Part shown: positions 28,203 through 35,169 of the stretch, in pieces
How the letters are laid out: each line of letters begins with the position of its first letter
How positions within the stretch are numbered: position 1 is the first letter of the stretch
Assembly (NCBI GenBank): GCA_035556135.1
Contig: DATMFO010000003.1
Location: forward strand, 310,001-374,000
Reading direction: 5' to 3'
DNA: 64,000 nucleotides
Source: ZC4RG30 sp035556135
GTDB taxonomy: Bacteria; Pseudomonadota; Gammaproteobacteria; Steroidobacterales; Steroidobacteraceae
Program-made: the position numbers and the translations under genes
The notes under the pieces: model-generated
Seen by the model: the letters and a program-made list of their open reading frames with translations, nothing else
Told to the model about the DNA's origin: nothing
Database searches by the model: none

Positions 28203-28841
28203 TTGAACCTCACGCAGCAGTACCGCTTCATCTACAAACCGCTGGTGTTTGCCGCCTGCGCGCTACCGGCGGTGCTGATGGTTCTGGGCATACTGGTGGC
28301 GGTGGGCAAGCTGGACCACGGCGGCATGGACCTGGGCGCGGATCCGGTGAACCGGCTCATCCATGCCTGTGGCATCACCGCGCTGAACCTGCTGCTGGTC
28401 ACGCTGGCCGTGACGCCCGTGCGGCAGGTCACGGGCATCAACAGCCTGGTCAGGCTGCGCCGCATGCTGGGGCTGTTCGCGTTCTTCTACGCACTGGCCC
28501 ATTTCACGGTGTATTTCTGGCTCAGCCAGGCACTGGATTTCCGCGCAGTGGGCGAGGACATCCTCAAGCGCCCCTATATCACCATCGGCATGCTGGCGCT
28601 GCTGCTGCTGGTGCCGCTGGCTGTCACTTCAACCAATGGCATGATGCGGCGGCTGGGCCGGCGCTGGACGAAGCTGCACCGGCTGGTCTACGTGATCACC
28701 GGCCTCGGCCTGTGGCATTTCTGGTGGCAGGTGAAGGCCGACATCCGCGAGCCGCTGCTCTACGTGGGAATCTTCGCCGTGCTGATGGCGTGGCGGCTCA
28801 GAGGGAAGTTCTGGCCAGCCACAGCTCGGGAAAGAACCTGA
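28203..28841 (+). CDS. msrQ: Haem-binding membrane subunit MsrQ
   Basis: MsrQ is the inner-membrane b-haem protein that passes electrons from the respiratory chain to MsrP. The 212-residue product starts with TTG and has about six hydrophobic helices. Conserved histidines lie in ALAHFTVYFW (about 100), WTKLHRLVYV (about 159) and LGLWHFWWQVKAD (about 172). It is co-directional with msrP at 18 bases. Its last 14 codons overlap the 3' end of kynA on the opposite strand. Confidence 0.95.
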   Translation: MNLTQQYRFIYKPLVFAACALPAVLMVLGILVAVGKLDHGGMDLGADPVNRLIHACGITALNLLLVTLAVTPVRQVTGINSLVRLRRMLGLFAFFYALAHFTVYFWLSQALDFRAVGEDILKRPYITIGMLALLLLVPLAVTSTNGMMRRLGRRWTKLHRLVYVITGLGLWHFWWQVKADIREPLLYVGIFAVLMAWRLRGKFWPATARERT

Positions 28842-29655
28842 GCTCCAGTGCCTTGGCCAGGTAGGACACCCCACCGGTGCCGCCCGTGCCGGGTTTCTGG
28901 CCGATGATGCGTTCCACGGTCTTCATGTGCTGGAAGCGCCACAGCTGGAAGCGGTGGTCAAGATCGACCAGGCCCTCCGCCAGCTCGTAGAGGTCCCAGT
29001 CCTTTTCAGCGTTGTGGTAGACGCCCAGCCAGGCGCCGGTGACGGCCTTCGAGGGCGCGTGGGCCTGCGAGAAATCGCGGTCGAGCAGCTCCGCGGGGAT
29101 GCCGTAGCCGCGCCGGGACAGCAGCCGCAGCACTTCGTCATAAAGGCTGGGCGCCTGCAGCGCGCGCTGCAGGCGTGCGTGGTCCTCGGGGTTGCGTTGG
29201 TGCACGCGCACCATGTCCGCGTTCTTGTTGCCCAGTCCGAACTCCAGCAGCCGGTACTGCACCGACTGGAAACCGGAGGAACGCCCCAGCAGGTTGCGGA
29301 AGGCGGTGTAGTCGGAGGGCGTCATGGTGGCCAGCACTTCCCACACGCCGAACAGCTGCGTCTGCACCTTGCCGATGCGCTGCAGGGCCTTGAAGGAAGG
29401 ATCCAGGTCGTCACGCACCACGCACTGGCGCACAAGTTCCAGTTCATGGAGGAACAGGCGGATCCACAGCTCCGAGACATGGTGCACGGTGATGAACATC
29501 ACCTCGTCATGTGCATCGGAAATGGGCTTCTGCGCGGCCAGCAGCTGCGTGAGTTCAAGGTATTCGCCGTAGGAGCGCGAACTGCCGAGGTCCCAGAAAA
29601 CCCCCTCGCCCGTGAGGTCGACCTTGCCGCCCGGGGTGCCTGGCCTGTCGTTCAT
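28798..29655 (-). CDS. kynA: Tryptophan 2,3-dioxygenase KynA
   Basis: KynA is a haem enzyme that opens the indole ring of L-tryptophan to N-formylkynurenine, the first step of the kynurenine route. The 285-residue product (start ATG at 29655, MNDRPGTPGGKV) has the bacterial TDO length. It carries the substrate-side TVHHVSELWIRLFLHEL with the base His at about 58-59, the proximal haem His in RFQHMKTVERIIGQKPGTGG (about 243), and the GTGGT loop. The ATG overlaps the stop of the upstream metallopeptidase gene by four bases. Its last 44 bases are antisense to msrQ. No other kynurenine gene is in the window. Confidence 0.96.
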   Translation of the reverse strand: MNDRPGTPGGKVDLTGEGVFWDLGSSRSYGEYLELTQLLAAQKPISDAHDEVMFITVHHVSELWIRLFLHELELVRQCVVRDDLDPSFKALQRIGKVQTQLFGVWEVLATMTPSDYTAFRNLLGRSSGFQSVQYRLLEFGLGNKNADMVRVHQRNPEDHARLQRALQAPSLYDEVLRLLSRRGYGIPAELLDRDFSQAHAPSKAVTGAWLGVYHNAEKDWDLYELAEGLVDLDHRFQLWRFQHMKTVERIIGQKPGTGGTGGVSYLAKALELRFFPELWLARTSL

Positions 29656-30422
29656 GTGCGCTCCCCGAGCCACTGCGGTACGTTGGTCCAGCCCTTCAGC
29701 AGCGCCGCGTCGAGCTCGCGCCAGCGCGGCTCACACTCCGCCACGCAGCGCCAGAAGCGCGCCGAGTGGTCCAGATGGCGCGTATGTGCCAGCTCGTGGC
29801 AGAGCAGGTAGCGCACGACGTCTTCCGGCTGGAACAGCAGGGCGAGGTTCAGCGAAATGGCGCCGCGTGCCGAGCAGCTGCCCCAGCGGGAACGCTGGCA
29901 GCGCACCGACACGGCGGTGAAGGAGAACCCATGCTGCGCGGCCAGCGCTTGCAGGCGTGCCGTGAAGGCCGGCTGCGCGCGGCGCTTCAGCCAGGCAAGC
30001 AGGCAACGCCGCCAGTCTTCGCGTGTGCCGCTGCCGCGCAGTTCGACGACGCCGGCGGCCTGCAGAACCAGGCGCGCACGGCCTGCGCCGCCGGCCTGGA
30101 AGATGCGCCAGGTTTCACCCAGCAGCGGCAGGTGCAGCGAAGGCGGCGGAAACTGCTCCGGCACAGGCTGCGCGGTTCGGCGCCGCTCCACATGGCGGCG
30201 CACCCATTCCGCGCGGCTTTCGAGGAAGGCCCAGGCCTGCCGTTCCGGGACACCACGCGGCACCACCAGCTCCACGGCGCCACCCTGGCTGATGCGCACC
30301 GCCACGCGGCGCGCACGGCGGCTGTGGCGCAGGCTGACGGCGGGCACGGTGGATGCCGGCTGCCACAGCTGCAGCTGTGGCTCGTCATTGCCCGGGAAAT
30401 GCGGCTCCGTCGCGCGATACAC
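29652..30422 (-). CDS. YgjP-like (DUF45/M48-type) zinc metallopeptidase
   Basis: A protein of about 256 residues. The C-terminal half has the zinc motif CHELAHTRHLDHSARFW (HExxH plus downstream His), preceded by RCQRSRWGSCSARGAISLN, the hallmark block of YgjP/SprT-like metallopeptidases. The N-terminal half (VSLRHSRRARRVAVRIS, VPRGVPERQAWAFLESR) matches the same family. The start is uncertain. I prefer the GTG at 30422; a TTG at 30476 extends the frame by 18 residues but would abut the divergent ltaE start. The stop overlaps the kynA ATG. The physiological substrate is unknown. Confidence 0.88.
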   Translation of the reverse strand: MYRATEPHFPGNDEPQLQLWQPASTVPAVSLRHSRRARRVAVRISQGGAVELVVPRGVPERQAWAFLESRAEWVRRHVERRRTAQPVPEQFPPPSLHLPLLGETWRIFQAGGAGRARLVLQAAGVVELRGSGTREDWRRCLLAWLKRRAQPAFTARLQALAAQHGFSFTAVSVRCQRSRWGSCSARGAISLNLALLFQPEDVVRYLLCHELAHTRHLDHSARFWRCVAECEPRWRELDAALLKGWTNVPQWLGERT

Positions 30423-30475
30423 GGCAGCGATGATAGCAGCGGCGGCCGCGCGCCGCGGCTTGATACCATCCGCCA

Positions 30476-31492
30476 ATGCATTTCTTCAGCGACAACAACG
30501 CGCCGGCGGCGCCAGCTGTTCTTGCCGCCATCGAGGCCGCCAATTCCGGCATGACCCTGGCCTACGGCGCCGACGAATGGAGTGAGCGACTGGACGAGGC
30601 CTTCAGCCGCTACTTCGAAAGGCCGGTGCGTGCCTTCGCCGTGGCCACGGGCACCGCCGCCAATGCCCTGGCGCTGGCCACGCTCACGCCGCCGTATGGC
30701 GAGATCCTCACCGGCGAGCAGTCGCACGTGGTGCACGATGAATGTGGCGCAGTGGAATTGCAGACCGCGGGCGCAAGACTCACGCGGCTGCCGGCACCGG
30801 CGGGCCTGCTGCCTGCCACTGCACTTGCGCAGTGGCTTGCGGATCATCCGGTATCGCTGCACAGCCCGCAGCCCGCCGCCGTGAGCATCACGCAGGCCAG
30901 CGAATGCGGCACGGTGTACCAGCCCGCACAGATCAGTGAGCTGTCGGAAGTCAGCCGGAACCATGGCCTGGCGCTGCACATGGATGGCGCGCGCTTCGCC
31001 AATGCGCTGGCTTCGCTGGGGGTGGCCCCCGCGGATGTGACCTGGCGATGTGGCGTGGATGTGCTGTCCTTCGGCGCTACCAAGAATGGCGCCATCGGCG
31101 CCGAGGCCGTGGTCTTCTTCGATCCGGATCAGGCGCGCGACTTCGAACTGCGCCGCAAACGCGCCGCCCATCTGTTCTCGAAGATGCGTTATCTCTCCGC
31201 ACAGCTGCTGTGCTGCCTGGAGCAGCCCTTCTTCCGGGAGAACGCAGCGCGCGCCAACCGCCTGGCCGCCCACATCGGCGCGGCTGCCGGAGAACGCCTG
31301 CTCTACCCTGTGCAGTCCAATGCCATTTTCATGGGCTTCAGGCCCGGCGAGAAACAGGAACTGCGGGAGCGCGGCTTCGGTTTCTACGACTGGGGGCCGC
31401 CGCGCCAGGATGCCGCGCGTTTCGTGGTTTCCTGGAACCAGGATGAGGCGGATGTGGCTGCCCTGTGCGAGGCGCTGGCGGCGTGGAACTGA
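30476..31492 (+). CDS. ltaE: Low-specificity L-threonine aldolase
   Basis: LtaE is a PLP enzyme that cleaves L-threonine and allo-threonine to glycine and acetaldehyde. The 338-residue product begins MHFFSDNNAPAAPAVLAAIE. It has FAVATGTAANALAL (phosphate-binding region), the ALHMDGARFANAL block with the PLP-ring Asp, and the PLP lysine in SFGATKNGAIG (Lys about 203). It belongs to the beta-eliminating lyase family, and fold-type I signatures are clear. The downstream tatD start lies within its last codons. Confidence 0.94.
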   Translation: MHFFSDNNAPAAPAVLAAIEAANSGMTLAYGADEWSERLDEAFSRYFERPVRAFAVATGTAANALALATLTPPYGEILTGEQSHVVHDECGAVELQTAGARLTRLPAPAGLLPATALAQWLADHPVSLHSPQPAAVSITQASECGTVYQPAQISELSEVSRNHGLALHMDGARFANALASLGVAPADVTWRCGVDVLSFGATKNGAIGAEAVVFFDPDQARDFELRRKRAAHLFSKMRYLSAQLLCCLEQPFFRENAARANRLAAHIGAAAGERLLYPVQSNAIFMGFRPGEKQELRERGFGFYDWGPPRQDAARFVVSWNQDEADVAALCEALAAWN

Positions 31493-32271
31493 TCGACATC
31501 GGCGTCAACCTGACGCATGAGAGCTTCCGCCACGACCTGCCTGATGTGCTGCACCGGGCGTACGGCGCCGGAGTGCACCGCATGGTGGTCACCGGCACCA
31601 GCGTAGAGAGCACGCGCGAGGCACTGGCATTGCACGCCGCGCATCCGGACCGGCTGTACGCAACGGCTGGCCTGCACCCGCATCATGCCAGCGACTTCAA
31701 TCCGGGGACCCGCGACGCGCTGCGCGAGCTGGCGCGCCAGCCGGGCATCGTGGCCATGGGCGAATGTGGCCTCGACTACTTCCGCAACTTCTCCCCGCGC
31801 GAGGCACAGCTCGCCGCCTTCGCGGGCCAGCTGGAACTGGCAGTGGAACTCAGGCTGCCGGTGTTCCTGCACCAGCGGGATGCACACGCTGACTTCGTGG
31901 CGGTGCTGCGCGACTACCTGCCGCGACTGAAGGCGGGCGTGGCGCATTGCTTCACCGGCCAGGAAAACGAACTGGATGACTGCCTGGCGATGGGCCTTTG
32001 CATCGGCATCACGGGCTGGATCTGCGATGAACGGCGCGGCCGGCACCTGCTGCCGCTGATGGCGCGCATTCCGGGCGCGCGGCTGATGATCGAGACCGAT
32101 GCACCCTACCTGCTGCCGCGCAGCCTGAAGCCGCATCCGCCCACGCGGCGCAATGAGCCGGCTTTCCTGCCCGAGGTGGCCACCACCATAGCCCGTGCGC
32201 GCAACGAGCCGGTGGAGCAGCTTGCTGCCACCAGCACGGCGGCCGCACTGGCGTTCTTTTCCCTGCCCTGA
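31483..32271 (+). CDS. tatD: TatD-family 3'-5' DNase
   Basis: TatD is a metal-dependent nuclease acting on single-stranded DNA and RNA and linked to oxidative DNA damage repair. Started at the GTG at 31483 the product is 262 residues and begins VELIDIGVNLTHESF, close to E. coli TatD (MFDIGVNLTSSQF). Metal ligands are visible in GLHPHHASDF, GECGLDYFRNFSPRE, FLHQRDAH, AHCFTG and IETDAPYLLPR. It overlaps the ltaE end by 10 bases. It converges on the NERD gene with 36 bases between stops and no hairpin terminator. Confidence 0.94.
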   Translation: MELIDIGVNLTHESFRHDLPDVLHRAYGAGVHRMVVTGTSVESTREALALHAAHPDRLYATAGLHPHHASDFNPGTRDALRELARQPGIVAMGECGLDYFRNFSPREAQLAAFAGQLELAVELRLPVFLHQRDAHADFVAVLRDYLPRLKAGVAHCFTGQENELDDCLAMGLCIGITGWICDERRGRHLLPLMARIPGARLMIETDAPYLLPRSLKPHPPTRRNEPAFLPEVATTIARARNEPVEQLAATSTAAALAFFSLP

Positions 32272-32307
32272 GCCCTGTCTGGCCGCCCGCTCCCCTCTTC
32301 CAGTGCT

Positions 32308-32964
32308 TCAGGAGTAGCGCGCGTCGAACACTTCGGCGACCAGTCCGCGGCGCCGGCGCAGCGGGCTGGGTCTTGCGGCCTCAACGATGGCCTGCCATTC
32401 GGCACTGAATTGCTCCAGCCAGTTTCGGCCTGCATCAGAGGCCACAGGCGGGAACTCCGCGCCCAGTGAATCGACCATCAGCGTCCAGCGCGGCAGGCCC
32501 TTGGGAAAACGGGCGCGGCGGGTGAACAGGATGCGCCCTTCCACCGGCAGCTCTCCGGCCAGGGCGCGCACTGCGGCCACGCGGTCGTACAGCGCGTGCT
32601 GCGGATTCTGGAAGGTTGCGCGGCTCGCGCCGTTCATCACTGTCCACTGCGTCATCTGGTCGCCGCCGAAGATGTTGCCGCGCTGGCTGCGCAGGTCGAT
32701 CACCACCAGTCCGCGTGAGGTCAGCAGCAGGTAGTCGATGTGCATGGAGGCGCCGTTGCCGTCGGGGACCAGCACGTTGTGCAGGTACTCCAGCGCAACG
32801 GACACGATGCTCTGGTGCAGGCGCTTGTCCGCCGCGCGTGCGCGCAGCGCCCGCACAAGGTAGACCAGCAGCGCAATGAACATCACCGCGCCCACCACGC
32901 CCAGGATCAGGCGGTTCTGGGGCGTGTCGATGCGCTGCAGTGAATCTTCAACCGTCAGTTGCAC
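32308..32964 (-). CDS. NERD-domain membrane protein
   Basis: A 218-residue protein with one transmembrane helix near the N-terminus (LILGVVGAVMFIALLVYLV, residues about 19-37) and a cytoplasmic nuclease-related domain. The core IDYLLLTSRGLVVIDLRSQR followed by GNIFGG matches the NERD pattern of beta strands, but the expected catalytic E-x-K is D-x-R, a conservative change. A Gln/Trp-containing segment (DQMTQWTVMN) and FTRRARFPKGLPR follow. It overlaps the end of thrC by 17 bases and may be translated with the thr operon. Function is unknown. Confidence 0.82.
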   Translation of the reverse strand: MQLTVEDSLQRIDTPQNRLILGVVGAVMFIALLVYLVRALRARAADKRLHQSIVSVALEYLHNVLVPDGNGASMHIDYLLLTSRGLVVIDLRSQRGNIFGGDQMTQWTVMNGASRATFQNPQHALYDRVAAVRALAGELPVEGRILFTRRARFPKGLPRWTLMVDSLGAEFPPVASDAGRNWLEQFSAEWQAIVEAARPSPLRRRRGLVAEVFDARYS

Positions 32965-34234
32965 GACGCAGCCCGCTCAGCGTTGGATCGATCTCATCGA
33001 AACGGGACGGCAGCTCGTACAGCCGGCGCAGGTTTTCCGGTACCGGCACGCTTCCCACCAGGGGTTCCACGATCTCGCGGAATTTCGCCGGATGCGCCGT
33101 GGCGACCAGCACCCAGTTGCGATCATTGCGCTCGGATTCCGGCAGGCGTGCATGCACTTCTGCCGCAACGGCCGTGTGCGGGCACCAGATCTCGCCGTAT
33201 GAGGCATGGTCAGCACGGATGCGGGCGCGGATTGCCTCGTCGGCGACGGTGGCTGCGTTGACCTGTCCCGCCAGTTCGCCGCCGGCCGGAAACAGGTTCA
33301 GCAGGCGCTCCAGGTTGCTGGGATTGCCCACGTCCATCGCCGAGGCAAGCGTGGCCACGCTGGGCCGGGGCCGCAGGATGCCGGTATCCAGGAATTCCGG
33401 CACCGTGAGGTTGGCATTGTGCGCCAGCACGATGCGGTCGATGGGCAGGCCCATGTGGCGCGCCCAGACGCAGGCGGCCGCGTTGCCGAGGTTGCCACTG
33501 GGAATGATGTAGGAAGCCTTGCCACCCGTGGCAGCCTGCACAGCCAGGCTGCTGGCCGCGTAGTACACGGCCTGCGGCAGCAGGCGACCAATGTTGATGC
33601 TGTTGGCCGACGACATCTCGGCCTGCGCACGCATGCCCGGATCCAGGAAGGCTTCCTTCACCAGCCGCTGGCAGTCATCGAAGCTGCCGCGCACCGCCAG
33701 GCTGGTGACGTTGTCGCCCCAGCAGGTGAGTTGCTGCTGCTGCGTGGGTGAAACCAGTCCCTTCGGGAAAAGCACGACCACTTCGATGCCGGGCCGACGG
33801 TGGAAGGCAGCCGCCACGGCGCCCCCGGTATCACCGGAAGTTGCCACCAGGATGCGCAGCGGCCGGCCCGATGGCTGGCGGATGCGCGCCATCGCGGCGG
33901 CGAGGAAGCGCGCGCCGAAATCCTTGAATGCCGCGGTGGGCCCGTGGAAGAGCTCCAGCACCTGCAGGCGGCCGGAGTTGCCGACAGCCTTCAGCGGTGC
34001 GGGAAAATTGAAGGCGTCTGCAGTGATTCCGCCCAGATCCCCGACCAGCCCGTCACCGGCCGCGAATGGTCCGATCAGGTCCCGGCCCAGTTGCGCCAGT
34101 GAAGTGCCGCGCAGCGCGGCCATCGAAGGCCACTGCTCCGGTACGTACAGACCGCCATCCGGGGCCAGCCCCGTCACCAGTGCCTCGCTGAAGGAGGCGG
34201 AGGGAGCAAGGCCACGCGTGCTGATGAACTTCAT
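32948..34234 (-). CDS. thrC: Threonine synthase ThrC
   Basis: ThrC converts O-phosphohomoserine to L-threonine with PLP. The 428-residue protein begins MKFISTRGLAPSASFSEAL. It has the PLP lysine in AAFKDFGARFLAAAM and the phosphate-binding loop ATSGDTGGAVAAAF. The middle and C-terminal blocks are conserved (SANSINIGRLLPQAVYY, IPSGNLGNAAACVWA). The ATG overlaps the thrB stop (ATGA, 34231-34234); the frame upstream to 34282 is not used. It is third gene of thrA-thrB-thrC. Confidence 0.97.
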   Translation of the reverse strand: MKFISTRGLAPSASFSEALVTGLAPDGGLYVPEQWPSMAALRGTSLAQLGRDLIGPFAAGDGLVGDLGGITADAFNFPAPLKAVGNSGRLQVLELFHGPTAAFKDFGARFLAAAMARIRQPSGRPLRILVATSGDTGGAVAAAFHRRPGIEVVVLFPKGLVSPTQQQQLTCWGDNVTSLAVRGSFDDCQRLVKEAFLDPGMRAQAEMSSANSINIGRLLPQAVYYAASSLAVQAATGGKASYIIPSGNLGNAAACVWARHMGLPIDRIVLAHNANLTVPEFLDTGILRPRPSVATLASAMDVGNPSNLERLLNLFPAGGELAGQVNAATVADEAIRARIRADHASYGEIWCPHTAVAAEVHARLPESERNDRNWVLVATAHPAKFREIVEPLVGSVPVPENLRRLYELPSRFDEIDPTLSGLRRATDG

Positions 34235-35169
34235 TCGCTGCTCACAACATGCGCTCCGCCAGACTGGACGGAGACGATCCACTTGTCGGTTTCAATGCCC
34301 TGCGCGGCGAAGGCCTGTTCCATGGCCTGGCGTACCTCGCGCGCATCGGACTCCAAGCACAACGCGAACACCGTGGGACCGGCGCCGGAGATGGAACAGC
34401 CCAGCGCACCCTTCGACAGCGCCGCGGCGCGCACGTCGGTGAAGCCGGGGATCAGCACCTGGCGCTGCTTCTCGATGATCACGTCCTCCAGCGAGGCCTT
34501 GATCATGTCCAGGTCGTTGGTATAGCAGCCGGAGATGAAGCCGGCGAGGTTCGCGGTCTGCCACACGAAGTCGGACATGTCCACCGTGCCCGACAGGATG
34601 GCGCGCGCCTGCTTGGTGGAGACCTGCAGGTGCGGATGCACGATCACCGCGTAGATCTGCTGCGGCACCGGAATCTGCTTCACGCGCGGCTCGTCGATGC
34701 CCACGGTAAGCACCAGCCCGCCGAACAGTGACGGGGAGATGTTGTCGGCGTGGCGCGAACCGCTGGCCACGGCCTCCCCTTCCATCGCCACCTTCAGCAA
34801 TTCGATGCGCGTGAGCGGATCGTCGATCATCGCGTTGGCGGCGACCACGGCGGCCACCGCCGAGGCAGCCGAGCCGCCGAGGCCGGAGGCCAGGGGAATC
34901 CCCTTGCTGATACGCACGTCGAAGCCGAACGGCAGGTTGCGCGCATGGATCAGCGCCAGCAGCGCCTGTCCGGCAGTGTTCTTTTCCGCCGCCAGCGGCA
35001 GGTCTTCGACCACTCCGGTGATGGAGCTGATCGTGACGCCCGGCTTTTCGGTGCGCGTGAGCGTGATGGTGTCACCCACTGCATCCACCGAGAAGCCCAG
35101 GATGTCGAAGCCGATGGCCACGTTGGCCACCGAGCCTGGCGCGAAGGCCGTGACCTTGCGTGGCATCAC
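34231..35169 (-). CDS. thrB: Homoserine kinase ThrB
   Basis: ThrB is a GHMP-family kinase that phosphorylates homoserine for threonine synthesis. The 312-residue protein has the N-terminal FAPGSVANVAIGFDILGFSV and the ATP-binding loop PLASGLGGSAASAVAAVVA (residues about 92-110). It also has EAVASGSRHADNISPSLFGG and the C-terminal GALGCSISGAGPTVFAL. Four-base ATGA overlaps at both ends (with thrA at 35166 and thrC at 34234) indicate a tightly coupled operon. Confidence 0.97.
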   Translation of the reverse strand: MMPRKVTAFAPGSVANVAIGFDILGFSVDAVGDTITLTRTEKPGVTISSITGVVEDLPLAAEKNTAGQALLALIHARNLPFGFDVRISKGIPLASGLGGSAASAVAAVVAANAMIDDPLTRIELLKVAMEGEAVASGSRHADNISPSLFGGLVLTVGIDEPRVKQIPVPQQIYAVIVHPHLQVSTKQARAILSGTVDMSDFVWQTANLAGFISGCYTNDLDMIKASLEDVIIEKQRQVLIPGFTDVRAAALSKGALGCSISGAGPTVFALCLESDAREVRQAMEQAFAAQGIETDKWIVSVQSGGAHVVSSE

